The translations under genes and the position numbers were made by a program. From NCBI RefSeq assembly GCF_039540515.1, contig NZ_BAABFA010000024.1, forward strand, positions 248,001 to 312,000: a DNA stretch of 64,000 nt, written 5' to 3'. The notes below the pieces were generated by a model, which searched no databases, was not told the DNA's origin, and saw only the letters and a list, made by a program, of their open reading frames with translations. Positions within the stretch are counted from its first letter, which is position 1. Each line of letters begins with the position of its first letter. Below are positions 39,323 through 48,377 of this stretch, piece after piece. The DNA comes from Nemorincola caseinilytica (lineage in GTDB: Bacteria > Bacteroidota > Bacteroidia > Chitinophagales > Chitinophagaceae).

Positions 39323-40936
39323 TTATGCATTCTCCAGCACTTTGGGTGCGGCAGAGCGTATCTCTTCGTTAGCTTTGTCGGCATACTTAGCGAAGTTGTT
39401 CACGAACAGTTTCGCCAGTTCGTTAGCCTTCTTGTCATATGCTTCCTTGTCGGCCCATGTGTTGCGTGGGCTCAGTATCTCGGCAGGTACGCCAGGTACA
39501 GCAGCTGGCATCAGCACACCGAATACAGGATGCGCCTCATAGCTTACATTGTCCAGTTCGCCCTTCATGGCGGCAGTTATCATAGCGCGTGTGTAGCTCA
39601 GTTTCATACGGTGACCTACACCATAAGAGCCACCGCTCCAGCCGGTGTTCACCAGCCATACGTTCACATCGTTGTGCTCTTCCAGTTTCTTGCCCAGCAG
39701 TTCTGCATATTTAGCAGGGTGCAGCGGCAGGAACACACGGCCAAAGCATGCCGAGAAAGTGGTCTGCGGCTCAGTAACGCCTACTTCTGTACCGGCCACC
39801 TTTGCAGTATAGCCGCTTATGAAGTGGTACATGGCCTGTGCCTTTGTCAGCTTAGATATAGGAGGCAGTATACCGAACGCATCACACGTCAGGAAGAAGA
39901 TGTTCCTGGGCTGGCCGCCGAAAGATGGTTCTTTCGCGTTCTCTATGAAGTTGATGGGGTATGCAGCACGGGTGTTCTCTGTTATTTTGGTGCTGGCATA
40001 ATCCACTTTGTTGGTGCCTTCGAAGAACTCGATGTTCTCCAGTATGGAACCATGCTTTATGGCACGGTATATCTGTGGCTCTTTCTCTTCTGTAAGATCT
40101 ATACATTTAGCGTAGCAGCCACCTTCGAAGTTGAATACCGAGGTCTCGCTCCAGCCATGCTCGTCATCACCTATCAGGGCGCGGTTGGGGTCGGCGCTCA
40201 GCGTCGTCTTACCCGTGCCGCTCAGGCCGAAGAACAGGGCCACATCGCCATCTTTACCTTCGTTGGCCGAGCAGTGCATGCTCAGTACCTTGTGGTCGTG
40301 CGGCAGTACGAAGTTCAGCACACCGAAGATGCCTTTCTTCATTTCACCGGTATAGCCCGATCCGCCTATCAGTATCACGCGGCGGGTGAAGTTCACTATC
40401 GTGAAGTTGGCCTGGCGTGTACCATCCACTGCGGGGTCGGCCTGGAAGCCGGGTGCCTGCAGTATCAGCCAGTCGTGGTTCTGTGTTTCTATCTCTGCAG
40501 TTGTAGGGCGCAGGAACAGGTCGTTGCAGAACAGGTTGGCCCATGGGGTCTCGTTCACTACGCGTATGTTCAGGCGGTATTTGGGGTCGGCGCAGGCATA
40601 TGCATCGCGTACCCATACTTCGCGGCCACCCATATAGGCGCACACTTTATCATACAGCTTGTCGAATGCATCGGGTGCCATAGGGATGTTCACATCACCC
40701 CAGTCCACGCTGTGTTCTGTTATAGCATCCTTCACTGTGAATTTATCCTTAGGGGAGCGGCCGGTGAATTTGCCTGTGCTTACGCACAGTGCGCCGGTAT
40801 CATTGAGCACACCCTGTCCCAGTTCCAGTGTCTTGTTCACGAGCTCTTCAGGGGAGAGGTTCCAGTGCGCTGTGCCGACATTCAGTCCGAGCGAGCTGAG
40901 ATCGAACGACGGATTTTTTCTGCCAAATTCCTGCAT
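39323..40936 (-). CDS. pckA: Phosphoenolpyruvate carboxykinase (ATP)
   Basis: Gluconeogenic decarboxylation of oxaloacetate to PEP. 537 residues, normal for the ATP-dependent type. Active-site elements are seen: GSGYTGEMKKG, the kinase P-loop GLSGTGKTTLSADP, EGGCYAKCIDL and the metal/substrate loops, plus RSPKDKF near the N-terminus for substrate binding. Promoter element TACTTTTG at 40970-40977, with a leader of about 30 bases. Monocistronic with a bidirectional terminator. It makes, with sucC, a small set of central-carbon genes scattered in the window. Confidence 0.97.
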   Translation of the reverse strand: MQEFGRKNPSFDLSSLGLNVGTAHWNLSPEELVNKTLELGQGVLNDTGALCVSTGKFTGRSPKDKFTVKDAITEHSVDWGDVNIPMAPDAFDKLYDKVCAYMGGREVWVRDAYACADPKYRLNIRVVNETPWANLFCNDLFLRPTTAEIETQNHDWLILQAPGFQADPAVDGTRQANFTIVNFTRRVILIGGSGYTGEMKKGIFGVLNFVLPHDHKVLSMHCSANEGKDGDVALFFGLSGTGKTTLSADPNRALIGDDEHGWSETSVFNFEGGCYAKCIDLTEEKEPQIYRAIKHGSILENIEFFEGTNKVDYASTKITENTRAAYPINFIENAKEPSFGGQPRNIFFLTCDAFGILPPISKLTKAQAMYHFISGYTAKVAGTEVGVTEPQTTFSACFGRVFLPLHPAKYAELLGKKLEEHNDVNVWLVNTGWSGGSYGVGHRMKLSYTRAMITAAMKGELDNVSYEAHPVFGVLMPAAVPGVPAEILSPRNTWADKEAYDKKANELAKLFVNNFAKYADKANEEIRSAAPKVLENA

Positions 40937-40969
40937 AGATTATTTTTTTATTAAGATTTTTTCAGGCGA

Positions 40970-40977
40970 CAAAAGTA
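40970..40977 (-). promoter_or_regulatory. -7 promoter element of pckA
   Basis: TACTTTTG on the minus strand, 33 bases before ATG 40936; exact TAnnTTTG. Confidence 0.6.
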
Positions 40978-41134
40978 ATGCATTAAGCTGAAAGAACGTG
41001 TATTAATTTTTCCACGCCAGCAGGTTAAATACCAGTATATATTCCTTTATTTTTCTTCGTAAGATGTATGTATATACCCACATTCAATTCATAGGCATAT
41101 GCTTCGGGGTGTGGTATAGCGTATAAGTATATCT

Positions 41135-42325
41135 CTATGAGAGCTTTGCCAGCGCCATAGCTACCCGGGTCATGGCTTCGTGCAGGTTCTCCATCGATGT
41201 TGCGGTAGAGAAACGTATACAATCGCCATTGCCGAAAGCACTGCCGCATACACTGCTCACATGCCCCTCGTGCAGTAGGTACATGCTCATGTCCATATCA
41301 TTATTTATGACGTGTTCGCCATAGCTCTTCCCAAAGAATGAGCTTATATCGGGGAAAGCATAGAACGCTCCTCCCGGCATGCTGGCCTTTACACCCGGCA
41401 TCTGGCGCAGGGCATTTATCACATGGTCGCGGCGTTCGCGGTAGGCTGCCACCATCTTTTGGGTAGGACCCAGGTCGCTGAGCAGTGCCGCCACCGATGC
41501 GCGCTGCGCTATCGCGTTGGTGCCCGATGTGAACTGTGCCTGCAGCTTGTCGCACGCCTGTGCCAGTACCCTGGGTGCGGCCATATAGCCTATACGCCAG
41601 CCGGTCATCGCAAAGCCTTTCGACATACCATTTATCACCACCACTCTGTCCTTCATCCCGTCGAACTGGGCTATGCTCTCATGTCCGCTGCCAAAGTTGA
41701 TGTACTCATATATCTCGTCGCTGATGATGGTGACCTGCGGGTGTCTTTTGAACACCTCTGCCAGCGCTGCCAGCTCGTCTCGCGTATACACCGAGCCCGT
41801 GGGGTTGCAGGGCGATGAAAAGATGAACAGTCGTGAGTTTGGGCTTATCGCCGCCTCCAGTTGTTCCGGTGTCAGCTTGAAGTCCGTATCTATGCCGCAG
41901 GGTAGGTACTTCACCTCGCCGCCTGCCAGTCGTGCCAGGTCGGCATATGTCACCCAGTAGGGTGTAGGTATCAGCACCTCGTCGCCTTTGTCTACCAGGC
42001 AGTGTATCGCATTTGCCAGGGATTGCTTCGCCCCTGTAGATACCACTATCTCGTTCGGCGCATAGTCCAGGTTATTGTCGCGTTTCAGTTTTATGCTTAT
42101 GGCCTCCTGCAGCTCGGGTATTCCCGCTACCGGGGTATACTTGGTATATCCTGCATTTATGGCCGCTATGGCTGCCTCGCATATATGGTCGGGGGTGCGA
42201 AAGTCGGGCTCGCCCAGGCTCAGGTCTACTATATTTATTCCCTTGGCTTTCAGTTCACGGCCCAGCTTGGCCATCTTTATCGTTTGGGGTTCCGAGAAAG
42301 AATTAAGTCTTTCAGCTAATCTCAT
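41135..42325 (-). CDS. Pyridoxal-phosphate aminotransferase class I/II, aspartate-aminotransferase-like
   Basis: 396 residues. Type I fold with the N-terminal signature GLSLGEPDF, the PLP-binding Asp/Tyr pair (FIFSSPCNPTGSVYTRDEL) and the Schiff-base Lys in MSKGFAMTGWRIGYM. Converts aspartate and 2-oxoglutarate to oxaloacetate and glutamate in the best-known subgroup; broader transaminase activity is possible. A TAGGTTTG element is 24 bases upstream. No operon partner. Confidence 0.92.
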   Translation of the reverse strand: MRLAERLNSFSEPQTIKMAKLGRELKAKGINIVDLSLGEPDFRTPDHICEAAIAAINAGYTKYTPVAGIPELQEAISIKLKRDNNLDYAPNEIVVSTGAKQSLANAIHCLVDKGDEVLIPTPYWVTYADLARLAGGEVKYLPCGIDTDFKLTPEQLEAAISPNSRLFIFSSPCNPTGSVYTRDELAALAEVFKRHPQVTIISDEIYEYINFGSGHESIAQFDGMKDRVVVINGMSKGFAMTGWRIGYMAAPRVLAQACDKLQAQFTSGTNAIAQRASVAALLSDLGPTQKMVAAYRERRDHVINALRQMPGVKASMPGGAFYAFPDISSFFGKSYGEHVINNDMDMSMYLLHEGHVSSVCGSAFGNGDCIRFSTATSMENLHEAMTRVAMALAKLS

Positions 42326-42349
42326 TTCCTATAGAAAATATTAGGCTTA

Positions 42350-42357
42350 CAAACCTA
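42350..42357 (-). promoter_or_regulatory. -7 promoter element of the aminotransferase gene
   Basis: TAGGTTTG on the minus strand, 24 bases before ATG 42325; exact TAnnTTTG. Confidence 0.6.
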
Positions 42358-42441
42358 CATGAAAAACATGAGAATAGGTTAAAGAGGCAAAAGTCTTTAC
42401 AGCTTGTCCGGATCGTATTTTCCCGGATACCTTATTCAGCT

Positions 42442-42472
42442 TTTGTATTAGTGATATTTTATTGTATGTTTG
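42442..42472 (+). promoter_or_regulatory. Promoter TTTG-N19-TATGTTTG of the YadA-like gene
   Basis: Both elements are present: -33 TTTG (42442-42445) and exact -7 TATGTTTG (42465-42472), spacer 19, followed by a leader of about 30 bases. Confidence 0.75.
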
Positions 42473-42508
42473 GTGGCAATGCATTATACTGTCAAATAAA
42501 TACATTTT

Positions 42509-45500
42509 ATGAAACAATACCGCACCATTTGCCTGCTAGTAGCTGCCATGATGGCCCACAAGGCACATGCCCAGGGCATAGCCATGAATACCGATGGCGC
42601 TCCCGCCCATAGCTCGGCCATGCTCGATGTCGCCTCTACCACGCGTGGCCTCCTTGCCCCCCGCATGACCACCGCCCAGCGCGATGCCATCCCCGCACCC
42701 GCCACAGGCCTGCTTATATACCAGGTAGATGGCACTGCGGGTTTCTACTACTACAACGGCACTGCATGGACCGCCCTCAGCGGCGGTAGCAGTGGCGGTG
42801 CGCACTGGGATATCTCCGGTGCCAATATATTCAATGTCAATCCCGGCAATGTAGGTATCGCCATCACCGACCCTGCTGCTACCTTACATACCACTGGCAA
42901 TGCCATCATAGCAGGTGGTATGGGCACTACCGTATCGGCCGTAAATGCAGTGGCTATGAACCAGATGAGCAATGCAGGAGGTCTTAACTCGGTAGCTGCA
43001 AGTGGGGGTACCACTACAGCGTCTGGCGAAAATGCTACTGCCATGAGCTATGGCATCGCATCGGGGCTCACTTCAGTGGCCTTAGGGTCTTCCATTTTGG
43101 GAAATTCCCGTGCCCAGGGCCCTCTCTCGGTGGCGCTTGGTGGTGGTTATGCGGTAGGTATCAACAGTGTGGCCATCGGTACTGAGGGCAATATTTTCTC
43201 GTCTATCGCAAGTGGCGATAATTCCACCGCCCTGGGTGGTGGTACTGCTAGTGGTACCAACTCGGTGGCTATTGGTGTTGCACAAGGTACTGTTACTTCC
43301 AATGCATTGGGTAGTTATTCTACCGCTATAGGTGGCGGTTATGCTGTCGGTACCAGCGCTGTGGCCATAGGTGGTTCCACCGCACAGGCCGAAAATTCTA
43401 CGTCCATAGGTTTTGGCGCCGAAGTGCTTACCGAGGCCTATCAGAGTTTAGCTATCAATTTTGCTACGACCCGGGCTCCGCGGTCTGTTGCCATAGGTGG
43501 TTCGGTCCTCTCTTCGGCCAATACTACCGGTACTTATGCAATGGCCTTGAGTGGCGGTAATGCGGGCGGTGAGAATTCCTTCGCCGTAGGTACCGATGGT
43601 ATGCATATTTCTTCGGCCATGGGCAGTTTTGCTACAGCTATGAGTGGTGGTATTGCAGATGGGTATAACTCGGTAGCGCTTGGCGGCAACGAGTCGTTTA
43701 CCAATTCTCATGCTTCAGGAGGTTTTGCTACTGCAATAGCAGGTGGCAATGCCTCTGGTATGGGTTCGGTCGCACTTCTCAATGGCCATGCCGATGGGTA
43801 TAAGGCATTTGCGGTCAGGGGCATCGCCACCGGCAATTATGCTACCGCTATAGCTGGTGGTTCGGCATCGGGCGATGGTTCTATAGGCATCGGTTTAGGT
43901 ATAGCAGAGGGGGCAGGTTCCATCGCATTGGGTAGCAGCGCTTCCGGACTATCATATGCCAGTGGCCATGAGTCTGTGGCCATAGGTGGCGGCCAGGCCA
44001 GCGGAGTGGGCTCTATAGCATTTAGTGGTGGCAATAGTTATGGTATCCGTTCTTTTGCTATGGGATCTGTCAATGACTACCCCACAACTAATTCAGAGGC
44101 TTGGGGAGTGCATTCTATAGCTATGAATGGTGGCCGTGCCTACGGCGAAAGTTCCTTTGCCTTAGGGGGCATTACTACCTCCCCGGCCAGTTCTTCCGTA
44201 GCTATTGGCAACACCTCTGTTGCCTTCTCCCCATACTCTATGGCGTTGAACGGTGCCGTCACCAATGGCGAACATGCCGTAGCCATTGGCGCCAGCGACA
44301 TGGTACAAAGTGATGCTGCCGGTTCATTTGCGATAGCAATGGGCGGCGGAATGGCAAATGGTAATAATTCATTTGCGGTCGGCAGTTATAGTACCGCCCA
44401 GGGCAGTGATGCTATATCTTTGGGTAACAATGCATTGGCCAGTGGCTCTAACTCCATATCCTTAGGTCGTCATCTTTTCGCTTCACAGGCTACCGGCGAT
44501 TTTTCTACAGCGCTTGCCGGCGGCCGTGCTTCCGGCCCCTTTTCCGTAGCTATTGGCACCAACGAAGGTGGTGTTCACCTCCCATCTTTGGCAACTGGTA
44601 TGTTCGCTACGGCTATCGGCGGCGGTACTGCCAATGGCGTCGCCTCTGTGGCCATAGGCTGGGGACAGGCAGATGCCGATCATTCTGGCGCGTTCATGGG
44701 TGGTCAGGCCAGTGGCTATAATGCTATTGCAATAGGTACCGATGGCGCCAGCCCATCAGTTGCCACAGGCACTGCCGCTACAGCTATAGGTGGGGGCAGC
44801 GCACAGGGCAACAATTCTGTTGCCATAGGTCCTGGCTCTTCGGCTTTAGGCGCGCGTTCTATTGCGATGCTCGGCGGTTATGCCGAAGACAATTCATGCG
44901 CGATAAATGCCACAGCTAGCAATAGTTCATTTGCAGTGAATGGAGCCAATGCCAGCGGCATTTCGTCTATTGCGATGAATAGTGGCATCGCCAGCTACGA
45001 ATATGCAATAGCCTTGGGTGGTACAGCTACCGGGTATGGAGCGGTTACCATTGGATCTTCAGCGGTCGCAAGTGGGTTAAGGTCGGTCGCTATAGGCGAA
45101 TATATATCTACCAATGGAAAAATGGGAGCCTTTGCGTTCGGCGATGTTTCTACAGGTACATCTACCGCCAATGATGCCGACAACCAAATGATGATGCGCT
45201 TCGCCGGTGGTTATAAACTTTATACCGATTCTAATGCTACAGTAGGCGCACAAATGGCCCCCGGTGGCAATAGCTGGAGCACCATCAGCGACCGCAGGAA
45301 GAAAGAGAACTTCAGCGCGGTAGATGGAGAAGCATTCCTGAAGAAAATAGCCGCGTTCTCCCTTACCAGCTGGAACTATAAGGGACAGGATGCTGCCATA
45401 CACCGCCACTATGGCCCTATGGCGCAGGACGTTTACGCTGCCTTCGGCCACGATAGCTATGGTACCATCGGAAACGATACCACCATCAACCAGGCCGATA

Positions 45501-45700
45501 TGGAGGGCATAAGCCTTATTGCCATACAGGCACTGGAAAAGCGTACACAGGAGATAGCCGTACTAAGGGCAGAAGTAGAAAGGCTAAGGAACGAGAACCG
45601 CGACCTCAAGACCATTGTTTCTGAGCAGAACGCCAGCCTCCGCAACGAGATAGACCAGCTTCGTGCCGAGGTACGCGCAGGCAATATCTCTGCAAAATGA
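42509..45700 (+). CDS. YadA-head-repeat surface protein with C-terminal S74 self-cleaving domain
   Basis: 1063 residues. Signal peptide MKQYRTICLLVAAMMAHKAHAQ; then a short domain common in Bacteroidota tail-fibre-like proteins (SSAMLDVASTTRGLLAPRM); then about 800 residues of YadA/Hia-type head repeats, dozens of copies of about 14-30 residues with cores like SVAIGGG, STAIGGG, SVALGGN, the left-handed beta-roll of trimeric adhesins. Residues 925-1063 are a peptidase S74 (intramolecular chaperone) domain: S927 in SDRRKKENF with K932 five residues later, the Ser-Lys dyad that cleaves just before the Ser in phage endosialidases, and a coiled coil at the end. No T9SS tail and no YadA membrane anchor is seen. 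Confidence 0.9.
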   Translation: MKQYRTICLLVAAMMAHKAHAQGIAMNTDGAPAHSSAMLDVASTTRGLLAPRMTTAQRDAIPAPATGLLIYQVDGTAGFYYYNGTAWTALSGGSSGGAHWDISGANIFNVNPGNVGIAITDPAATLHTTGNAIIAGGMGTTVSAVNAVAMNQMSNAGGLNSVAASGGTTTASGENATAMSYGIASGLTSVALGSSILGNSRAQGPLSVALGGGYAVGINSVAIGTEGNIFSSIASGDNSTALGGGTASGTNSVAIGVAQGTVTSNALGSYSTAIGGGYAVGTSAVAIGGSTAQAENSTSIGFGAEVLTEAYQSLAINFATTRAPRSVAIGGSVLSSANTTGTYAMALSGGNAGGENSFAVGTDGMHISSAMGSFATAMSGGIADGYNSVALGGNESFTNSHASGGFATAIAGGNASGMGSVALLNGHADGYKAFAVRGIATGNYATAIAGGSASGDGSIGIGLGIAEGAGSIALGSSASGLSYASGHESVAIGGGQASGVGSIAFSGGNSYGIRSFAMGSVNDYPTTNSEAWGVHSIAMNGGRAYGESSFALGGITTSPASSSVAIGNTSVAFSPYSMALNGAVTNGEHAVAIGASDMVQSDAAGSFAIAMGGGMANGNNSFAVGSYSTAQGSDAISLGNNALASGSNSISLGRHLFASQATGDFSTALAGGRASGPFSVAIGTNEGGVHLPSLATGMFATAIGGGTANGVASVAIGWGQADADHSGAFMGGQASGYNAIAIGTDGASPSVATGTAATAIGGGSAQGNNSVAIGPGSSALGARSIAMLGGYAEDNSCAINATASNSSFAVNGANASGISSIAMNSGIASYEYAIALGGTATGYGAVTIGSSAVASGLRSVAIGEYISTNGKMGAFAFGDVSTGTSTANDADNQMMMRFAGGYKLYTDSNATVGAQMAPGGNSWSTISDRRKKENFSAVDGEAFLKKIAAFSLTSWNYKGQDAAIHRHYGPMAQDVYAAFGHDSYGTIGNDTTINQADMEGISLIAIQALEKRTQEIAVLRAEVERLRNENRDLKTIVSEQNASLRNEIDQLRAEVRAGNISAK
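42900..45180 (+). repeat. Degenerate tandem repeats encoding YadA-type head
   Basis: Imperfect repeats with the recurrent word GCCATAGGTGG or its variants, coding for S-x-A-I/L/M-G/S-G-G motifs. Units vary in length and are too diverged for a fixed period. Confidence 0.8.
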
Positions 45701-45749
45701 TCGGCTGTACAGATATCAAGCCCTCTCTTTCATCATCCGGATGGGGTTC

Positions 45750-45790
45750 AAATAAAATGGTGTGCATCTCTGCACACCATTTTATTTTTG
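45750..45790. terminator. Bidirectional terminator, 17-bp perfect stem
   Basis: AAATAAAATGGTGTGCA / TGCACACCATTTTATTT with a TCTC loop. Both sides end in A/T-rich runs, so it serves the YadA-like gene (+) and the CNNM-like gene (-). Confidence 0.9.
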
Positions 45791-45809
45791 TTGTATATAC
45801 CGTGACTCC

Positions 45810-47117
45810 TTATTCTTCCTCATTTTTCTCTTTTCCTTCCACCCTCGTCAGCATTATCTTGTCTATGCGCATGCCATCCATATCTACCGCCTCTATCCTG
45901 AACTCCATCCACTCGAACTGCTCGCCCAGCGCAGGTATACGCGCCGCCAGGTGCAGTAGCAGCCCTGCCACGGTATTGAAGCTCTGCTCGGTGTCCATCC
46001 CATCTTCATGGCTTATACCGAAGTAGTTCAGCAGCTCGAAGTAGGGGTACTGCCCATCTATCAGCCAACTGCTCTCATCCCTTTGCACTATGTTGTACTC
46101 CTGCATCATATTTTCCGATACATCTCCCACCAGCGCATCCAGTATATCATCCATCGATATCATACCCTGCAGGCTGCCATACTCGTCCACTATCATGGCA
46201 TGGTGCATTCTGTACGCCCTGAATTTCTCCAGCAGTATATAGGGCTGTGTGCTCTCATGCACTATCAATGGCTTTTTCACGAATTTGTCCAGCCCGAAGC
46301 TACCCGCCGCCAGGTCTGCCGCGAACATTTCCTTCACATTCACCACACCCAGGAATTTGTCCAGCGTACCATCTGCCACCGGGTATATGGAGTGGGTCTC
46401 GCGCTCTACCTTCTTCCTTACCACATCCACGCTATCTTTTATATCGAACCACGCTATCTTGGTACGGTGCGTCATCAGCTCCGATACCTTCCTGTCTCCC
46501 AGCGCAAATACCCTGTCCACTATGCTGTGTTCTATGGCCTCTATCTCGCCCACATCGGCGCCCTGGCGCACTATGGCCTTTATCTCCTCCTCGGTCACTT
46601 TGCCCTCCAGGTCGTCCTTTATACCGAATATTCGCAGCACTATATCATTGGTCACGGTCAGCAGCCAAATGAAGGGTGCCGCTATCATAGATACCACATT
46701 CATAGGCCGCGCCACGAAGGTGGCTATCGTTTCGGGGAACAGCAGGCCCACGCGCTTGGGGATCAGCTCGCCGAACACTATAGAGAAAAAGGTGATGATG
46801 ATGACAACGCACAGCACCGCCAGCGAATGAGCATATGGCTGCAGTGCATCTATCCGTTCCAGCGCGGCCTGCAGGTCTGTCGTCATTTTCTTGCCGCTGA
46901 ATATACCTGTAAGTATACCTATCAGGGTAATGCCTATCTGCACCGTAGAAAGGAAGCGGGTAGGGTCGTTGGCCAGTTCCAGGGCCTTTTTCGCATTAGC
47001 GTTGCCCCGTTTGGTGGCAGCCTCCAGCTTGAACCGCTTGGAGGAAATAAGGGCTACTTCGCTCATAGAAAAAATTCCATTCAGAAGTATAAGGAGTAAT
47101 ATGATGATGATCTCCAT
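45810..47117 (-). CDS. CNNM/CorC-HlyC family membrane protein (hemolysin-type, DUF21-CBS)
   Basis: 435 residues: DUF21 membrane domain with four helices (about 1-190), a Bateman pair of CBS domains (about 205-335, MTHRTKIAWFDIK, YGSLQGMISMDDILDALVG) and a CorC_HlyC domain (about 350-425, WLIDGQYPYFELLNYFG). CNNM relatives transport or regulate Mg2+; many bacterial members have unknown substrate. It is not a toxin despite its historic name. N-terminal MEIIIILLLILLNGIFSMSEVALISS is characteristic. Convergent with the YadA-like gene. Confidence 0.93.
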   Translation of the reverse strand: MEIIIILLLILLNGIFSMSEVALISSKRFKLEAATKRGNANAKKALELANDPTRFLSTVQIGITLIGILTGIFSGKKMTTDLQAALERIDALQPYAHSLAVLCVVIIITFFSIVFGELIPKRVGLLFPETIATFVARPMNVVSMIAAPFIWLLTVTNDIVLRIFGIKDDLEGKVTEEEIKAIVRQGADVGEIEAIEHSIVDRVFALGDRKVSELMTHRTKIAWFDIKDSVDVVRKKVERETHSIYPVADGTLDKFLGVVNVKEMFAADLAAGSFGLDKFVKKPLIVHESTQPYILLEKFRAYRMHHAMIVDEYGSLQGMISMDDILDALVGDVSENMMQEYNIVQRDESSWLIDGQYPYFELLNYFGISHEDGMDTEQSFNTVAGLLLHLAARIPALGEQFEWMEFRIEAVDMDGMRIDKIMLTRVEGKEKNEEE

Positions 47118-47303
47118 AGTGTGGTGTCGTTAATGCATCTGTCGAACAAGCCTATCCTGCCCGGTCTGTACCAGTTACCAAAGATAGAGAGTTGAAAAAA
47201 CATAAAAGAATAAAGAAGCATACCCGTTCGTACAAGATCTATGGATACTGCTCTTCCCGGCCTGTTTCTGCTTTACAGCACGCACATTCTACTTCCTTAA
47301 CCT

Positions 47304-47311
47304 TACTTTTA
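47304..47311 (+). promoter_or_regulatory. Possible -7 element of the VTT-like gene
   Basis: TACTTTTA, one mismatch to TAnnTTTG at the last base, eight bases before ATG 47320. Confidence 0.35.
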
Positions 47312-47319
47312 CCGTTGTA

Positions 47320-47907
47320 ATGGAGTACTTCTTTGTTTTCCTGGCGTCGTTGTTGGTAGATATAGTACCCTTCATAGGGCCACCCGCATGGACCGTCATG
47401 GTATTCTTCCAGATCAGATACGGGCTGGATATATGGCTCGTACTGGTGCTGGGCGTTGCAGGTTCTGCATTTGGGCGTTATATCCTAAGCCTGTATATGC
47501 CTGTGGTGTTCGGTGGGGTACTCAGTGAGCAGAAGAAGCAGGATATACAGTTCATTGGCGAAAAACTATCGGGCAATAGCTGGCGGGTACGCCTGTTCGC
47601 GTTGCTGTATACCCTCATCCCGCTGCCATCTACGCCTCTTTTTACTGCTGCCGGTATGGCGCGTGTGGGAGTGGGCAATATCATACCGTCCTTCATAGTA
47701 GGTAAATTCATCAGCGATATGGTGATGGTGCTCACCGGCGATTATGCAGCCCGAAATGCCATAGATATCACCGAGGGACTGGTGACATGGAAAAGCGTAT
47801 CGGGTGTGGTGCTGGGTGTGCTCATATTGCTGGCGTTCTTCTGCATAGACTGGCGCTACCTGCTACAGAACAAGCGTCTCCGTTTCGACTTCCGTATCTG
47901 GAAGTGA
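47320..47907 (+). CDS. VTT/DedA-like (SNARE-associated-type) membrane protein
   Basis: 195 residues with about five hydrophobic segments. It has a glycine-rich loop (GVAGSAFGRYILSLYMP) and the re-entrant-loop pattern LIPLPSTPLFTAAGMARVGVGNIIPSFIVGKFISD seen in VTT/DedA-type proteins, which are half-transporters linked to lipid scrambling or small-molecule export. The assignment is from pattern only, so moderate. It ends three bases before the neighbouring minus-strand gene. Confidence 0.65.
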   Translation: MEYFFVFLASLLVDIVPFIGPPAWTVMVFFQIRYGLDIWLVLVLGVAGSAFGRYILSLYMPVVFGGVLSEQKKQDIQFIGEKLSGNSWRVRLFALLYTLIPLPSTPLFTAAGMARVGVGNIIPSFIVGKFISDMVMVLTGDYAARNAIDITEGLVTWKSVSGVVLGVLILLAFFCIDWRYLLQNKRLRFDFRIWK

Positions 47908-47909
47908 GG

Positions 47910-48377
47910 CTATTTCATTCGTCTGCACTTTGTGGCAAGGCGCTTTTTGCGTGCCAGTTTTTTTAATTGCTTGTCAGATAGCTTATCGCGTACACCGCAA
48001 TCCCATAGCTCGGTCATGGGGTTGCGCACTTTTATCATGTGCATCATTTCAACTTGTGTTGGCGGCTCTTTCAGTGCGCTGTATTCTTTTTTTGTCATGC
48101 CCAGGAAGGCAATTCGCTCCGATACGCCCGCACTTGCTATCCAGTACCCGTTGCCCAGCCGTACCGGCGGCGGCTGACCGGCCATATCTGTAGGAGCAGG
48201 GTAGTAGGTGAGCTTGCTGCCATCGGCCGAGAGTTGTACCGCCACCAGCTCTTTTATGTCCGCATCGGTCTTGTACACTATGGTATGGGGTAAAGCTTGC
48301 CCCGGCTGTGCAAAGGCCGGGGCAATGCTGTAAGCTAGCGCACTTATTGCCAGCGATAGTGGTATCAAGAGCCTCAT
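47910..48377 (-). CDS. Secreted protein of unknown function, translationally coupled to the C10 protease
   Basis: 155 residues. Signal peptide (MRLLIPLSLAISALAYSIAPAFAQ). Mature part: alternating strands (VAVQLSADGSKLTYYPAP, PPPVRLGNGYWIASAGVSERIAFLGMT) and a very basic C-terminus (KLARKKRLATKCRRMK) with two Cys. Its ATG lies inside the stop of the protease gene (ATGA at 48374-48377), so protein ratios are tied. Secreted inhibitors of C10 proteases are encoded beside the proteases in streptococci and Bacteroides; this protein is a candidate by position only, and no similarity to the known Spi inhibitors is evident. Confidence 0.75.
   Translation of the reverse strand: MRLLIPLSLAISALAYSIAPAFAQPGQALPHTIVYKTDADIKELVAVQLSADGSKLTYYPAPTDMAGQPPPVRLGNGYWIASAGVSERIAFLGMTKKEYSALKEPPTQVEMMHMIKVRNPMTELWDCGVRDKLSDKQLKKLARKKRLATKCRRMK

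Noticed and set aside
39266..40954. 562-codon plus-strand frame antisense to pckA
   Set aside because: pckA has all its catalytic motifs; the antisense product is rich in His, Cys and Tyr with no domain.
42509..45700. Prophage tail-fibre region
   Set aside because: S74 domains occur in phage fibres, but no phage structural, integrase or lysis gene is near, and the protein has a bacterial signal peptide and promoter.
45810..47117. Hemolysin toxin
   Set aside because: The DUF21-CBS-CorC layout is that of a CNNM-type membrane protein; the hemolysin name is historical.
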